Part shown: piece by piece, positions 40,460 through 49,639 of the stretch
Position numbering within the stretch: position 1 is the stretch's first letter
How the letters are laid out: each line of letters begins with the position of its first letter
Source: Actinomycetaceae bacterium
Lineage (GTDB): Bacteria; Actinomycetota; Actinomycetes; Actinomycetales; Actinomycetaceae
Length of the DNA: 62,869 nt
Assembly (NCBI GenBank): GCA_030530685.1
Contig: JAUMUM010000011.1
Location: 1 to 62,869, forward strand
Direction: 5' to 3'
Notes under the pieces: generated by a model
What the model saw: the letters and a program-made list of their open reading frames with translations, nothing else
The model's database searches: none
Told to the model about the DNA's origin: nothing
Program-made: the position numbers and the translations under genes

Positions 40460-40898
40460 GGCTCTCCTTTGATCTGACTCGTGTGCGGCGGTGCCACCGA
40501 GCGGCATTCTGCGGCGGCGTCACCAAGCAGGATGTGTCGTGACGACAGCTTCGGGTATGACGCTGCGTCGCACTCAAGTGCACGATGCAAAGACGGGGCC
40601 GGCGACAAGACGGGGATATGAGCCGCGAAAAGGAACTCGTGACAGAAAAACGGGACCTGCCTTCCGGTGGGAAGACAGGTCCCGTTGCTTCGAAGTGACG
40701 CGCTCGTGCGCATTGCTCAGGCGGGAGCCGCCAGGATCCGCTTAGCCACACGCCCGGCTCGAGTCCGCTCAGACCGCGCAGCCCTCAATGAGGCGAGCGG
40801 TATCGCTCTGGCCTACGGCCGGTGCGCCAGTCCCGCCTTGCCAGGCCGGGCCGCCTTCCTTGCGGAGCTGGATGAGCACCTGGCCTACGGCCGGTGTG
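40460..40898. other. 439-bp region without genes between the flavodoxin and aldo/keto reductase genes
   Basis: It contains a GCACT/AGTGC dyad near 40571, the terminator at 40645-40685, and the 72-nt-spaced duplicate of the reductase gene end (40808-40830). I see no gene in it on either strand. Confidence 0.6.
40645..40685 (-). terminator. Strong rho-independent terminator on the minus strand
   Basis: ACGGGACCTGCCTTCC (40650-40665) and GGAAGACAGGTCCCGT (40670-40685) pair over 16 bp with one mismatch and a 4-nt loop. On the minus strand the stem is followed by TTTTT (40645-40650). It ends transcription of the aldo/keto reductase gene about 215 nt past its stop. Confidence 0.88.
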
Positions 40899-40902
40899 TC
40901 AG
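40808..40902 (-). repeat. Duplicated end of the aldo/keto reductase gene
   Basis: A 23-bp string, CTGGCCTACGGCCGGTG plus six bases, is at 40808-40830 and 40880-40902 with 21 of 23 identical. The second copy contains the stop codon of the reductase gene (40899-40901). Confidence 0.75.
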
Positions 40903-41909
40903 GCCGGGCGCTTCTCCGGGGAGGTGGTCAGCTCGGGGTCCCTGATGACGACCTCGCCCAGCGCCGCGTCGATAGCGTCCATAACGTCCTGGTCGAGGAC
41001 GACGCCGGAGGCCTTGACGTTCTCCTCCAGCTGCTCGGGACGGGAGGCGCCGATGATGGCCGCTGACACATTGGAGTTCTGCAGGACCCAGGCGATCGCC
41101 AGTTGGGGCATCGACAGGCCGGCCTCCCGCGCGACGGGCTCGAGGGCCTGGACGGCGGTCAGGATGTCGTCGCGCTCGATCCAGCGCGAGATCATCCGGC
41201 TGCCGCCCTTGTCGTCGGTGGCGCGGGAGCCGGCGGGCGGCGCCTGGCCCGGCAGGTACTTGCCGGACAGCACGCCCTGGGCCATGGGCGACCAGACGAT
41301 CTGCCCCAGGCCGAGCTCCTGGCTGGTCGGCACGACCCGATCCTCGATGACCCGCCACAGGGCGGAGTACTGGGGCTGATTCGACACCAGACGGAAGCCC
41401 ATCTGGCTGGCCAGCTCCTGCCCGGCCCGGATCTGCTCGGCCGTCCACTCCGAGACACCGATGTACAGGGCCTTGCCAGCCCGCACGACGTCGGCGAAGG
41501 CCTGCATGGTCTCTTCCAGCGGGGTCTCGTGGTCGTAGCGGTGGGCCTGGTAGAGGTCGACGTAGTCGGTGCCCAGGCGCCGCAGCGAGCCGTTGATGCC
41601 CTCCATGATGTGCTTGCGGGACAGGCCGGTATCGTTGGGGCCCTTCGGGCCGACGGGCCAGTAGACCTTGGTGAAGATTTCCAGGGACTCGCGCCGCTGC
41701 CCGGCCAGCGCCTGGCCCAGCACCTCTTCGGCCACGGTGTTGGCGTAGACGTCGGCGGTGTCGAAGCTGGTGATGCCCAGGTCCAGCGCGGTGTGCACGC
41801 AGGCGGTCGCCGTGTCGGCCTCCACCTGGGAACCGTGGGTCAGCCAGTTGCCGTAGGTGATTTCGGTGATTTTCAGTCCGGATGAGCCAAGATGACGATA
41901 AGCAACCAT
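40899..41909 (-). CDS. Aldo/keto reductase (Kv-beta/YghZ-like)
   Basis: A 336-residue TIM-barrel oxidoreductase using NADPH. The catalytic set is visible: Asp in FDTADVYAN, the Tyr of that segment, Lys in FTKVYWP, and His in LYQAHRYD. The sequence IIGASRPEQLEENVKA near 290-305 is the cofactor-binding end. It resembles YghZ and voltage-gated channel beta-subunit members that detoxify aldehydes. TAGGCT lies 6 nt before the ATG with no Shine-Dalgarno, so the mRNA is probably leaderless. The gene is isolated, diverging from murB and ending at a strong terminator. Confidence 0.93.
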   Translation of the reverse strand: MVAYRHLGSSGLKITEITYGNWLTHGSQVEADTATACVHTALDLGITSFDTADVYANTVAEEVLGQALAGQRRESLEIFTKVYWPVGPKGPNDTGLSRKHIMEGINGSLRRLGTDYVDLYQAHRYDHETPLEETMQAFADVVRAGKALYIGVSEWTAEQIRAGQELASQMGFRLVSNQPQYSALWRVIEDRVVPTSQELGLGQIVWSPMAQGVLSGKYLPGQAPPAGSRATDDKGGSRMISRWIERDDILTAVQALEPVAREAGLSMPQLAIAWVLQNSNVSAAIIGASRPEQLEENVKASGVVLDQDVMDAIDAALGEVVIRDPELTTSPEKRPA

Positions 41910-41921
41910 GGGGTTAGCCTA
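41910..41921 (-). promoter_or_regulatory. Putative leaderless promoter (-10 TAGGCT) of the aldo/keto reductase gene
   Basis: TAGGCT (minus strand, 41916-41921) plus AACCCC leads directly into the ATG at 41909. No Shine-Dalgarno is present. Confidence 0.5.
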
Positions 41922-42099
41922 CGACGCAGGTTGGTGCCGCGGTGGGGTTTGATCCCGTATTTCACGGGGCGCGATCGTTTCGTCCCGGCGCGAATTCGAG
42001 TGGCGCCGACTCGTGTTCGAAGGGGACTCGCGTTGGTGCGGCGGGAACTGGCGTTGGCCTTCGCCGAGCCGCGGGACGCCGGCTCGCGCGCGATCGTGC

Positions 42100-42111
42100 T
42101 AGGCTCGCGCC
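42100..42111 (+). promoter_or_regulatory. Putative leaderless promoter (-10 TAGGCT) of murB
   Basis: TAGGCT at 42100-42105 is followed by CGCGCC and the GTG at 42112. The hexamer and the 6-nt gap are the same as at 2025 and 41909, and there is no ribosome binding site. Confidence 0.5.
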
Positions 42112-43287
42112 GTGACATGCCCGATTCCCGAACGCTCCGCCGTTCCTCCGCGCCCCAGTGCTCCCGTCCCTCACCGCCGCGCCAGGCAGGGCGCCACCTC
42201 CTTCGCCGAGCTGACGACGATCGGCGTGGGAGGCACCTTCTCGCGTCTGGTCGAGGCCACGAGCGAAGAGGAGATCATCGAGACGGTCCGGCAGGCCGAC
42301 GCCCAGGGTGTGCCGCTCATGTTCGTCGGGGGAGGCTCGAATATCCTCGCGGCGGACGGCCACTTCCCCGGCGTCGTCCTGCGCGATGCCCGCTCGCAGA
42401 TCACGCTGGTCCAAGAAGGCGGCTGCGAGGGCGCGAATCTCAGGGTCGCCGGCGGCACGTCGTGGGACGAGTTCGTGGTCCACACGATTGAAAACGAGTG
42501 GATGGGTGTCGAGGCGCTTTCGGGCATACCGGGCACGGTGGGCGCCGCGCCCGTGCAGAACATCGGCGCCTACGGCCAGGAGGTGGCCGGCAGCATTGCC
42601 CGCGTGCGTGTCTACGATCGCCAGACGGGCCGGCCGGATGAGTTGCCCATGGCCGATATGCGCTTCGGCTACCGCACGAGCCGCATCAAAGAATCCCTGC
42701 GCGAAGGCTGGGGCCCGAGCCCGCGATACATCGTGCTGTCGGTGGACTTCCAGCTGCGCATCGCCTCCCTTTCCGCCCCGGTGCAGTACGGGCAGTTGGC
42801 GGCTGCGCTTGGCGTCGAACCCGGTGCGCGCGTGCCCTCGGCCGACCTGCGCGAGGCCGTGCTTGAGCTGCGGCGATCCAAGGGCATGGTCCTGGACGAC
42901 GCCGACCGCGACACCTACTCGTGCGGCAGTTTCTTCACCAACCCGATCGTGGATGAGCAGCAGGCGGCACGGCTGCCGCAGGACGCGCCGCGCTTCGGCG
43001 TGACGGACGGCTCGCGCGCCACCCTGGGCGCCGCCGCGCCGAAGGTGGCCGGCCAGGTCAAGACCTCGGCCGCCTGGCTCATCGACCACGCCGGGTTCCC
43101 CGCGGGCTACGGCATGCCGGGGCCGGCCGCGCTGTCGACCAAGCACTGCCTGGCCCTGACCAACCGCGGCGGCGCCAGCGGCGAGCAGATGCGCGAGCTC
43201 GTGCGCACCATCCAGGCCGGTGTGCGCCAGGCCTTCGGCGTCGACCTGGAGCCCGAACCGGTCATCATGGCCGACCCGGAGGGCTGA
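42112..43287 (+). CDS. murB: UDP-N-acetylenolpyruvoylglucosamine reductase
   Basis: The enzyme reduces UDP-GlcNAc-enolpyruvate to UDP-MurNAc with NADPH and FAD in peptidoglycan synthesis. The 391-residue product has the FAD-binding FVGGGSNIL, the long SGIPGTVGAAPVQNIGAYGQEV, the catalytic Ser in SCGSFFTNP and the catalytic Glu in the C-terminal LEPEP. It is a type I MurB. About 25 residues precede the usual start. The gene is in its conserved actinobacterial position between rpmG and secE, but separated from rpmG by the MerR/reductase group. Confidence 0.96.
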   Translation: MTCPIPERSAVPPRPSAPVPHRRARQGATSFAELTTIGVGGTFSRLVEATSEEEIIETVRQADAQGVPLMFVGGGSNILAADGHFPGVVLRDARSQITLVQEGGCEGANLRVAGGTSWDEFVVHTIENEWMGVEALSGIPGTVGAAPVQNIGAYGQEVAGSIARVRVYDRQTGRPDELPMADMRFGYRTSRIKESLREGWGPSPRYIVLSVDFQLRIASLSAPVQYGQLAAALGVEPGARVPSADLREAVLELRRSKGMVLDDADRDTYSCGSFFTNPIVDEQQAARLPQDAPRFGVTDGSRATLGAAAPKVAGQVKTSAAWLIDHAGFPAGYGMPGPAALSTKHCLALTNRGGASGEQMRELVRTIQAGVRQAFGVDLEPEPVIMADPEG

Positions 43288-43443
43288 GGCCGAAGAACTG
43301 TCGCGCCCGTCGCAGGCCGCGCCAAGCCACGGCGCTCGCCCGCTGCAGGCCGCGCCCGGCTCACGGTAATTTCTGGCCATCCCGCCGTTGCTTGGCCAGC
43401 TAGTAGGATAGCCGGATCGCGCGGAAGGCGGCAGGCTTGAGGC

Positions 43444-44865
43444 ATGAGCAGTGATTCTCCTGGTTCGCAGTCCGCTTCGTCCGACGGTCCGCCCGCTTCG
43501 ACCGCCTCGTTTGCCGATCCGTCCGCCTCGTTCGATGGTCTGTTCGCTTCGTCTTCGCCTACCGCGACGCCGTTCGAGCGGCCGAAGTCGCGCTCCCGGT
43601 TCAGGCAGACGGCCGCCTACGTCGGGTATATGCTCGCGATTTGGCCCGCACATTTGGCCATCTTCATCGTGGTGATCACCCTCGTGAGCCTAGGCGTGGG
43701 CTTGTCGGTATTCGTGTTCGGCCTGCCCGTGGCGCTCATGGGGTTGATGCTGGCACGCTCTGCCGCTAAGACGCATCGGAAGATGCACGCCTCCTTGACG
43801 GGGCGGGCAGAGCCGGAGGTCGTCTACCTCACCGCCGATGACGGGGCGACGCCGCTGCAAAAGGTGTTCGTACCGCTCAGAGACCCGCAATTGTGGCTCG
43901 ATTGCCTATGGGTGATCTTGATGTTCCCCGTTTCGACGGCGACCTGGGCTGTGACGCTCGCGTGGGTGGCGACGATTATTGCCGGGCTTGGATCGCCCGT
44001 CGTCGTTCCCCTGAGCGCATGGCTGGATTCGACTTTCGGGGAGCCGGGCTGGGGAGGAATCAGCACCGTGGGCGAATACATGGGCCTGTCCAATCCGCTC
44101 GCATTCGACATCGTGTTCGACCTGGTCGTGGGCGTGATCTTCCTCGTGACCGCGCCCTTCGTTCTGGGCGGGATGGCAAGGTTCCAGCTGGGCATCAGCG
44201 AGGTCCTGCTCTCGAACCGGGCGCGCGGGCGCGAGGACATCGAACGCCTGAAGACCTCGCGCGCGGCGGCGCGCGACGCCGAGACCAGCGCGCTGCGACG
44301 CCTGGAGCGCGACCTGCACGACGGGCCACAGCAGCGGCTCGTGCGCCTGAACATGGACCTGGCCCGCGCCAAGCGGCAGGCGGAGCGCGACCCGGCCAAG
44401 GTGCCGGAGATCGTGGAGCAGGCAATGGTTCAGACCCAGGAGACGCTTCAGGAGCTGCGCCAACTCTCGCGCGGCATCGCGCCGCCCATCCTGATAGAGC
44501 GCGGCCTGGGTGGAGCCGTTGGCGAGGCGGCGGCGCGCTCGATCATTCCCGTGACGGTGCGCATCGAGGCGGCCGACCTGCCTCTGCACGTGGCCCTGGC
44601 TGCCTACTACGTGGCGGCCGAGGCGCTCGTCAACGTCAACAAGCACTCGCGGGCATCCCGAGCCGAAGTTGCCGGCGCAGTCCAGGACGGAAAACTCTTT
44701 CTGAGCGTCACGGACGACGGCGTCGGCGGAGCGAGCGCGGCAAAGGGTTACGGGCTCGCCGGACTGGTTGAGCGGCTGATGGGCGTCGACGGTACCCTGA
44801 ATGTGAGCTCCCCACCGGGAGGGCCGACGGTCGTGGAAGCGGTGATACCTTGCGAATCCTACTAG
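43444..44865 (+). CDS. Sensor histidine kinase, NarL/HisKA_3 type
   Basis: A 473-residue membrane kinase. The first 45 residues are Ser/Ala/Asp/Phe-rich and encoded by 21-nt repeats (43468-43488, 43519-43539, 43540-43560). Four to six membrane helices follow in residues about 58-248. The dimerisation/phospho-acceptor box is RDLHDGPQQRL with His292. The ATPase lobe has EALVNVNKHSRA (N-box), DDGVGG and GYGLAGLVERL (G-boxes). The response regulator gene begins inside its last 16 nt. The sensor is of the membrane-embedded type that responds to envelope stress; the signal is unknown. Confidence 0.9.
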   Translation: MSSDSPGSQSASSDGPPASTASFADPSASFDGLFASSSPTATPFERPKSRSRFRQTAAYVGYMLAIWPAHLAIFIVVITLVSLGVGLSVFVFGLPVALMGLMLARSAAKTHRKMHASLTGRAEPEVVYLTADDGATPLQKVFVPLRDPQLWLDCLWVILMFPVSTATWAVTLAWVATIIAGLGSPVVVPLSAWLDSTFGEPGWGGISTVGEYMGLSNPLAFDIVFDLVVGVIFLVTAPFVLGGMARFQLGISEVLLSNRARGREDIERLKTSRAAARDAETSALRRLERDLHDGPQQRLVRLNMDLARAKRQAERDPAKVPEIVEQAMVQTQETLQELRQLSRGIAPPILIERGLGGAVGEAAARSIIPVTVRIEAADLPLHVALAAYYVAAEALVNVNKHSRASRAEVAGAVQDGKLFLSVTDDGVGGASAAKGYGLAGLVERLMGVDGTLNVSSPPGGPTVVEAVIPCESY

Positions 44866-45494
44866 CCGACGATTCCGTCCTTCTTAGGGAGGGCCTAACA
44901 CTCATCCTCGCCGAGGACGGCCACGACGTCATCGGCGGCGTCGGCACGGGCGACGAACTCGTTTCCCAGTGCCTCGACCTACGCCCCGACCTGACGATCA
45001 GCGACATTCGGATGCCGCCATCCCACACGGATGAGGGCCTGCGCGCGACCGTGCGCATACGCGCCACATGGCCCGAGGCCCCCATCCTCCTGCTCAGTCA
45101 GTACATCGTCCTCAGCTATGCCACGGAGCTGCTGTCCTCGGGTTCCGGTGCGATCGGCTACCTGCTCAAGGACCGGGTTGGCGACATCGATTCCTTCCTC
45201 GACGCCGTCCAGCGCGTGGGGGAGGGCGGGATGGTCCTCGACCCCGAGGTCGTCGCGCAGATGATGCAGCGCGGGCGGCGCGACGATCCCGTCACCACAC
45301 TGACGCCGCGCGAGCGCGAGGTGCTCGAACTCATGGCGCAGGGGCACACGAATGCGGGGATCGCGCGCAGGCTCGTCGTGTCCGAAGGGGCCGTGGAAAA
45401 GCACATCCAGAGGATCTTCGCCAAGCTCGGCCTGCATGCCGACGGCACCGTCCACCGGCGAGTCGCGGCCGTCCTGACCGCCTTGGGCATGTGA
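44850..45494 (+). CDS. LuxR-family response regulator
   Basis: A 214-residue NarL-type regulator and partner of the upstream kinase. The receiver has the acidic pair ADDS (6-9), phospho-acceptor Asp52 in ISDIRMPP and the conserved Lys of LLKDRVGD. The C-terminal helix-turn-helix is LTPREREVLELMAQGHTNAGIARRLVVSEGAVEKHI. The start is TTG at 44850 overlapping the kinase gene by 16 nt, so translation depends on the upstream ribosome. No obvious target operon (such as an ABC exporter) is adjacent. Confidence 0.9.
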   Translation: MRILLADDSVLLREGLTLILAEDGHDVIGGVGTGDELVSQCLDLRPDLTISDIRMPPSHTDEGLRATVRIRATWPEAPILLLSQYIVLSYATELLSSGSGAIGYLLKDRVGDIDSFLDAVQRVGEGGMVLDPEVVAQMMQRGRRDDPVTTLTPREREVLELMAQGHTNAGIARRLVVSEGAVEKHIQRIFAKLGLHADGTVHRRVAAVLTALGM

Positions 45495-45592
45495 CGGATG
45501 GGGTCGGCGCGTGGTGGCGGCCTGACGGATGACGTGGTCCGGGCGCGCGGCGGGGTCGGCGCTAACGCTGCGCCAATACCGGGCGTGCGCCA

Positions 45593-46633
45593 CTACTCGC
45601 CAGGCGAGGCGAGCCAGGCATCGATCTGGCCGCGCCAGGTTCGCTTGGAGCCCTCCGAGGCGAAGCTCGCGTCCACGGAGGCCGCGGCCAGGCCCGCCAG
45701 TTCGGCGTCGTCGAAACCCTGCTCGCGCAGCATCCGGTACTGGTCGGTAAGGCGCGAGAGGAAGAGCAGCGGGTCGTCGGCCCCAAGCGCGACCCGGGCG
45801 CCGGCGTCGACGAGCTCACGCACCGGCACGCGTGAGGCATCGCTGTAGACGCCCAGGGAGACATTCGAGGCCGGGCAGACCTCCAGAGCTATGCCGGCGT
45901 CGACGATCCGTCTCAGGAGCTCGCCGTCCTCGCTGCTGCGCACCCCGTGGCCGATGCGCGTAGGGGCGAGGTGCTCGATGACGTCGCGCAGGTGCTCGGG
46001 ACCGAGGAGCTCGCCGCCGTGCGGCACGGACTTCAGCCCGGCCTTCCGCGCGATCTTGAAGGCGGCAGCCCACTCGGAGGTGGTGCCGCGCCGCTCGTCG
46101 TTGGACAACCCGAAGGCCACGACCTCGCCCGGGCCGTCGCCGGCATATCTGGCGGCCAGGCGAGCCAGCGTGCGTGCCTCCAGCGGATGCCTGATGCGCG
46201 ATGCGGCGACGACGATGGCCACCTCCACGCCCGTGTCACGGCTGGCCGAGGCGGCCTCGTCGAGCACGATCTCCAGGGCGGGCGTGATGCCGCCGACGAA
46301 CGGGGCGTACGACGTCGGGTCGATCTGCATCTCCAGGCGCCGCGAGCCCTCGGCGGCGTCGTCCTCGGCCGCCTGACGAACGATGGTGCGCATGGACTGT
46401 TCGCTGCGCACGACCTTGCGCGCGGCGTCGTAGGAGCGCTGGAAGCGGAACCAGCCGCGCTGGTCGGCAGGAACCTGGAGGGCGACGTTGTCGGTCAAGC
46501 CTTCGGGCAGGCGCATGCGCTGATCGGCCGCGAGACGCTGCAGCGTCGGCACGCGCATCGAACCGGTGAAATGCAGGTGAAGATGGGCCTTCGGCAGGAG
46601 GTTCAGGTCTCGCACCGGGCCATTTTCCCACAC
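45593..46633 (-). CDS. Adenosine deaminase-like amidohydrolase
   Basis: A 346-residue metal-dependent deaminase of the adenosine deaminase/ADAL family, converting adenosine to inosine for purine salvage. Zinc ligands appear in KAHLHLHFTGS (H-x-H) and the catalytic Glu lies in VPHGGE. GHGVRSSED holds the next His, and the last Asp pair is in LGADDPLLF (NTDDP in classical enzymes). GTG at 46633 is the longest start; GTG at 46615 (VRDLNLLPK) is equally possible because neither has a clear ribosome binding site. Its position between murB and aspC is conserved in related genomes. Confidence 0.88.
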   Translation of the reverse strand: MWENGPVRDLNLLPKAHLHLHFTGSMRVPTLQRLAADQRMRLPEGLTDNVALQVPADQRGWFRFQRSYDAARKVVRSEQSMRTIVRQAAEDDAAEGSRRLEMQIDPTSYAPFVGGITPALEIVLDEAASASRDTGVEVAIVVAASRIRHPLEARTLARLAARYAGDGPGEVVAFGLSNDERRGTTSEWAAAFKIARKAGLKSVPHGGELLGPEHLRDVIEHLAPTRIGHGVRSSEDGELLRRIVDAGIALEVCPASNVSLGVYSDASRVPVRELVDAGARVALGADDPLLFLSRLTDQYRMLREQGFDDAELAGLAAASVDASFASEGSKRTWRGQIDAWLASPGE

Positions 46634-46731
46634 CTGCGGACCGTCTTTCAGTCATGTGTGGGTACCGGTGCATTTTTCCCGATTCCACGCGTCTTGGAGC
46701 CAGCGAAGCAACTTTAGGGTAGAAAAGGCGT

Positions 46732-47988
46732 ATGAGAATGTCGGGGCAGGTGCGCGAGCGGGAGGATCTCATCATGCTCACCGGCCCCAGCGCTGGCGAG
46801 ATGCTGCGCACCGCCCTCATGACAATGGGTTATCCCGCGATCGTGAGGTCGTGGAGCGTCCACTCGATCCACCACCGGCCCGGAGCGGGCGTCACGGTGG
46901 GCTACGCGCTGACGATCGACCGGATCGAGCCGGCCGGCGAGCAGATCCGCACGGAGGAGTACATGTGCGCCTCGACGGCGCGCATCTCCCAGCAGGACAC
47001 GCCCGGGCTCGTCCACCTGACGTCGCAGGAGACGGGCGTGTGGGTCTGGCGCTACCCGGGCGACCCGGAGCTGCCGGCGCTCAGGCTCGCCTGCTCGCCA
47101 GCCGAGATGACCGCGCTGCTGGGCGAGCCCGTCTCCGTCGAGCTCATGAGCTACCGGCCTACCCGGCGTGCCGTGGTCCGCGTGCGTGGCGCCACCTCCG
47201 TCAGCTACGCGAAGGTCGCCCGCCCGCCGCAGGTCGATTCGCTGGCCAAGCGGCACATGATGCTCTCCGTCGCCGGAGTGTGCGCCCCGCCCGTCCTCAT
47301 GCACGACCCGCGGGGGCTGCTCGTCATTGGCAGCGCGGAGGGTGTGCCCCTTTCCACCCTCATCTCCCGGGGAATGGGGCAGATGGCGCTGCCGATGCTC
47401 ACCTCGCTGACGGGGCTGCTCGACTCGCTGCCGCCCCAGGCGCTCTCGCTGTCCCACCGCCCCGCGTGGGCGGACCGCTCCAAGCACTACGCTCACGCCG
47501 CGGCCACCGCCCTTCCCCAGCAGCGGATGCGATGCGAGGCCCTGGCGCGCGGGATCGTCGAACTCCTGGCGCGCTCCGACCCCGGGCCACTCGTGCCCGT
47601 CCACGGCGACTTCTACGAGGCCAATATCTTCGTGGCGGCCAGGGAGCCCAGAGTCACGGGGATCATCGACGTCGATTCGCTCGGGCCCGGGCATCGCGTC
47701 GACGACTGGGCGTGCCTGCTCGGGCACATGAGCGTCCTGCCGCACCTGGCGCCGCAGTCCTATCCGCACGTGGGCGACGACCTGCCCGTCTGGCGGGGCG
47801 TGTGCGAGACCATGGTCGATCCTGTGGCGCTGTGCGCGCGCACGGCCGGCGTCGTGCTCTCGCTCGTGGCCGGCGCCAAGCGGGTCGATGGCAGCGAGTG
47901 GCGGGGCGACGCCCTCGGGCGCCTGGCGACGGCCGAAGCCTGGCTGGCCCGGGCCTACCAGCATGCCTCGGCCAAGCCGCCATTCTGA
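46732..47988 (+). CDS. APH-fold phosphotransferase
   Basis: A 418-residue kinase-like protein. The catalytic loop VPVHGDFYEANIFV has the Asp base, and IIDVDSLGPGHRVDDWAC contains the metal-binding Asp of the aminoglycoside-phosphotransferase fold. The N-terminal half is long and resembles maltokinase- or choline-kinase-like proteins only in general. The ATG at 46732 has TAGAAA 6 nt upstream, and AAAGG could serve as a weak ribosome binding site; ATG 46738 is an alternative. Substrate unknown; antibiotic phosphorylation should not be assumed. Confidence 0.78.
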   Translation: MRMSGQVREREDLIMLTGPSAGEMLRTALMTMGYPAIVRSWSVHSIHHRPGAGVTVGYALTIDRIEPAGEQIRTEEYMCASTARISQQDTPGLVHLTSQETGVWVWRYPGDPELPALRLACSPAEMTALLGEPVSVELMSYRPTRRAVVRVRGATSVSYAKVARPPQVDSLAKRHMMLSVAGVCAPPVLMHDPRGLLVIGSAEGVPLSTLISRGMGQMALPMLTSLTGLLDSLPPQALSLSHRPAWADRSKHYAHAAATALPQQRMRCEALARGIVELLARSDPGPLVPVHGDFYEANIFVAAREPRVTGIIDVDSLGPGHRVDDWACLLGHMSVLPHLAPQSYPHVGDDLPVWRGVCETMVDPVALCARTAGVVLSLVAGAKRVDGSEWRGDALGRLATAEAWLARAYQHASAKPPF

Positions 47989-48035
47989 TGCCCGCCGCGA
48001 GGAGACTCGCGACGGGCCGGCCCCCGAGCGTGGCA

Positions 48036-48080
48036 CCGGCCCAGCTTGCAGACACCCACGCCGGCCCAGCTTGCAGACAC
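48036..48080 (+). repeat. Tandem 25-nt repeat with 20 identical bases
   Basis: CCGGCCCAGCTTGCAGACAC occurs at 48036-48055 and 48061-48080 in the intergenic space between two convergent genes. It leads directly into the terminator hairpin. Confidence 0.85.
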
Positions 48081-48121
48081 TGGCGCCGGCGCACGCTGAG
48101 AAGCGGATGCGCCGGCGCCAG
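48080..48121. terminator. Bidirectional terminator between the phosphotransferase gene and aspC
   Basis: CTGGCGCCGGCGCA (48080-48093) pairs perfectly with TGCGCCGGCGCCAG (48108-48121) over 14 bp, with a 14-nt loop. It lies between convergent genes. No T tract is present on either side. Confidence 0.75.
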
Positions 48122-48133
48122 CAGGAACGATAA

Positions 48134-49342
48134 CTAGGCGAGCAGCTTCTGGATGCGGCCGATGCCCTCGACGAGGTCCTCGTCGGACAGCGCGTAGGAA
48201 AAGCGCAGGAAGCCGGAGCGGCCAAAGGCCTCGCCCGGGACGACGGCCACCTCCGCCTCGTCCAGGATGATGGCCGCCAACTGCGACGACGTCTTGGCCG
48301 TGCGCCCGGCGATCTCGCGCCCGAGCAGGCCCTCGACGCTCGGGTACACGTAGAAGGCGCCCTCGGGTTCGGGAACCGTCATGCCGTCGATCTCCCGCAG
48401 CATCTTGACCATCGTCCTGCGGCGCCGATCGAAGGCCTCGCGCATGCTCGCCACGATGGACTGGTCGCCACCCAGCGCGGCGATGGCGGCGCGCTGCGAG
48501 ACATTGGCCACGTTCGACGTCGCATGTGACTGCATATTCGTCGCGGCCTTGATGACGTCGGACGGGCCGTGCATCCAGCCCACGCGCCAGCCGGTCATGG
48601 CGTAGGTCTTGGCCACACCGTTGAGGACGATCGTCTGGTCGGCCAGCGCCGGGACCTCGGCCAGCACGTACGACATCTTCGCGTCGCCGTAAATGAGGTG
48701 GTTGTAGATCTCGTCGGTGATGATCCACACGCCATTGTCCAGCGCCCACTGGCCGATCTCGCGGATCTGCTCGGAGTCGTAGACCGCGCCCGTCGGGTTG
48801 GACGGCGAGCACAGCAAAAGGGCCTTCGTTGCGGGCGTGCGGGCCGCCTCGAGCTGGGCGACCGTGACCTTGTAGTCCTGGTCGGCGCCGGCGAACACCT
48901 CGACGGGCACGCCGCCGGCCAGGCGGATCGCCTCGGGGTACGTGGTCCAGTAGGGGGCGGGCAGGATGACCTCGTCGCCCTCGTCGACGATCGCGGCGAA
49001 GGCCTGGAAGACGGCCTGCTTGCCTCCATTGGTCACGAGGATGTCGTTCGGGTCGACCGTCACGCCCGCGTCGGCCAGCGTCCGCTCCGCGATGGCCTGG
49101 CGCAGTTCCGGCAGTCCCTTGGCCGGGGTGTACTTGTGGTTCTTCGGGTCGCGCGCGGCCTCGACGGCAGCCTCCACCACGAAGTCGGGCGTCGCGAAGT
49201 TGGGTTCGCCGGCGCCGAAGCCGATGACGGGACGGCCTGCGGCCTTGAGTTCCTTGGCCTTCGCGTCGACGGCGAGCGTGGCGGATTCCTGGATTGCTGC
49301 GAGCCGAGCTGAGACTCGGCGAGCTGGGTGTGTAACGGTCAT
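48134..49342 (-). CDS. aspC: Aspartate aminotransferase, class I/II
   Basis: A 402-residue PLP enzyme interconverting aspartate/2-oxoglutarate and oxaloacetate/glutamate. Motifs are [13 protein letters not shown], the substrate-proximal [22 protein letters not shown], and [14 protein letters not shown] with the PLP-forming Lys. [13 protein letters not shown] with the conserved carboxylate-binding Arg just before it closes the domain. The ATG at 49342 is the family start; an in-frame extension of 88 residues upstream has no homology. The position before tRNA-Trp and secE is conserved in actinobacteria. Confidence 0.94.
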   Translation of the reverse strand: MTVTHPARRVSARLAAIQESATLAVDAKAKELKAAGRPVIGFGAGEPNFATPDFVVEAAVEAARDPKNHKYTPAKGLPELRQAIAERTLADAGVTVDPNDILVTNGGKQAVFQAFAAIVDEGDEVILPAPYWTTYPEAIRLAGGVPVEVFAGADQDYKVTVAQLEAARTPATKALLLCSPSNPTGAVYDSEQIREIGQWALDNGVWIITDEIYNHLIYGDAKMSYVLAEVPALADQTIVLNGVAKTYAMTGWRVGWMHGPSDVIKAATNMQSHATSNVANVSQRAAIAALGGDQSIVASMREAFDRRRRTMVKMLREIDGMTVPEPEGAFYVYPSVEGLLGREIAGRTAKTSSQLAAIILDEAEVAVVPGEAFGRSGFLRFSYALSDEDLVEGIGRIQKLLA

Positions 49343-49612
49343 GGCTTCAGTGTCCCACGTCGCAGGCCCTCCTCGAGACGCATACCGGTGTGGGACCAGA
49401 CGCATCCTGCCGCCGATGGGGAGGGCCCCGGGCGACGAGGCCGGGTGGCAATGGCCGACGAGGCCCGGGTGCGGCGTGCGATGAGGCAGGCCTGCGACCG
49501 GGGCCTTTCGGACGTCGCGTGCTCTGCGCCACTGAAGGTGACGGGAGGCGAAAAGCGGGGTATCGTTATGTCGGCTGTCATAGGCTTGCTGGCATGCCCA
49601 ACCCAACTAGGG

Positions 49613-49618
49613 CATAAT
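49613..49618 (+). promoter_or_regulatory. -10 element (CATAAT) upstream of tRNA-Trp
   Basis: CATAAT lies about 22 nt before the mature tRNA-Trp. A TTGCTG at 49587-49592 is the nearest -35 look-alike, although the spacing is 20 nt. The rest of the 297-bp region 49343-49639 holds no gene. Confidence 0.35.
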
Positions 49619-49639
49619 GTGCAAGAGCCAAACGGCCGA

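Noticed and set aside
46732-47988. An aminoglycoside-resistance gene
   Set aside because: Only the general APH fold is visible; the chromosomal context and long N-terminal half do not match resistance enzymes.
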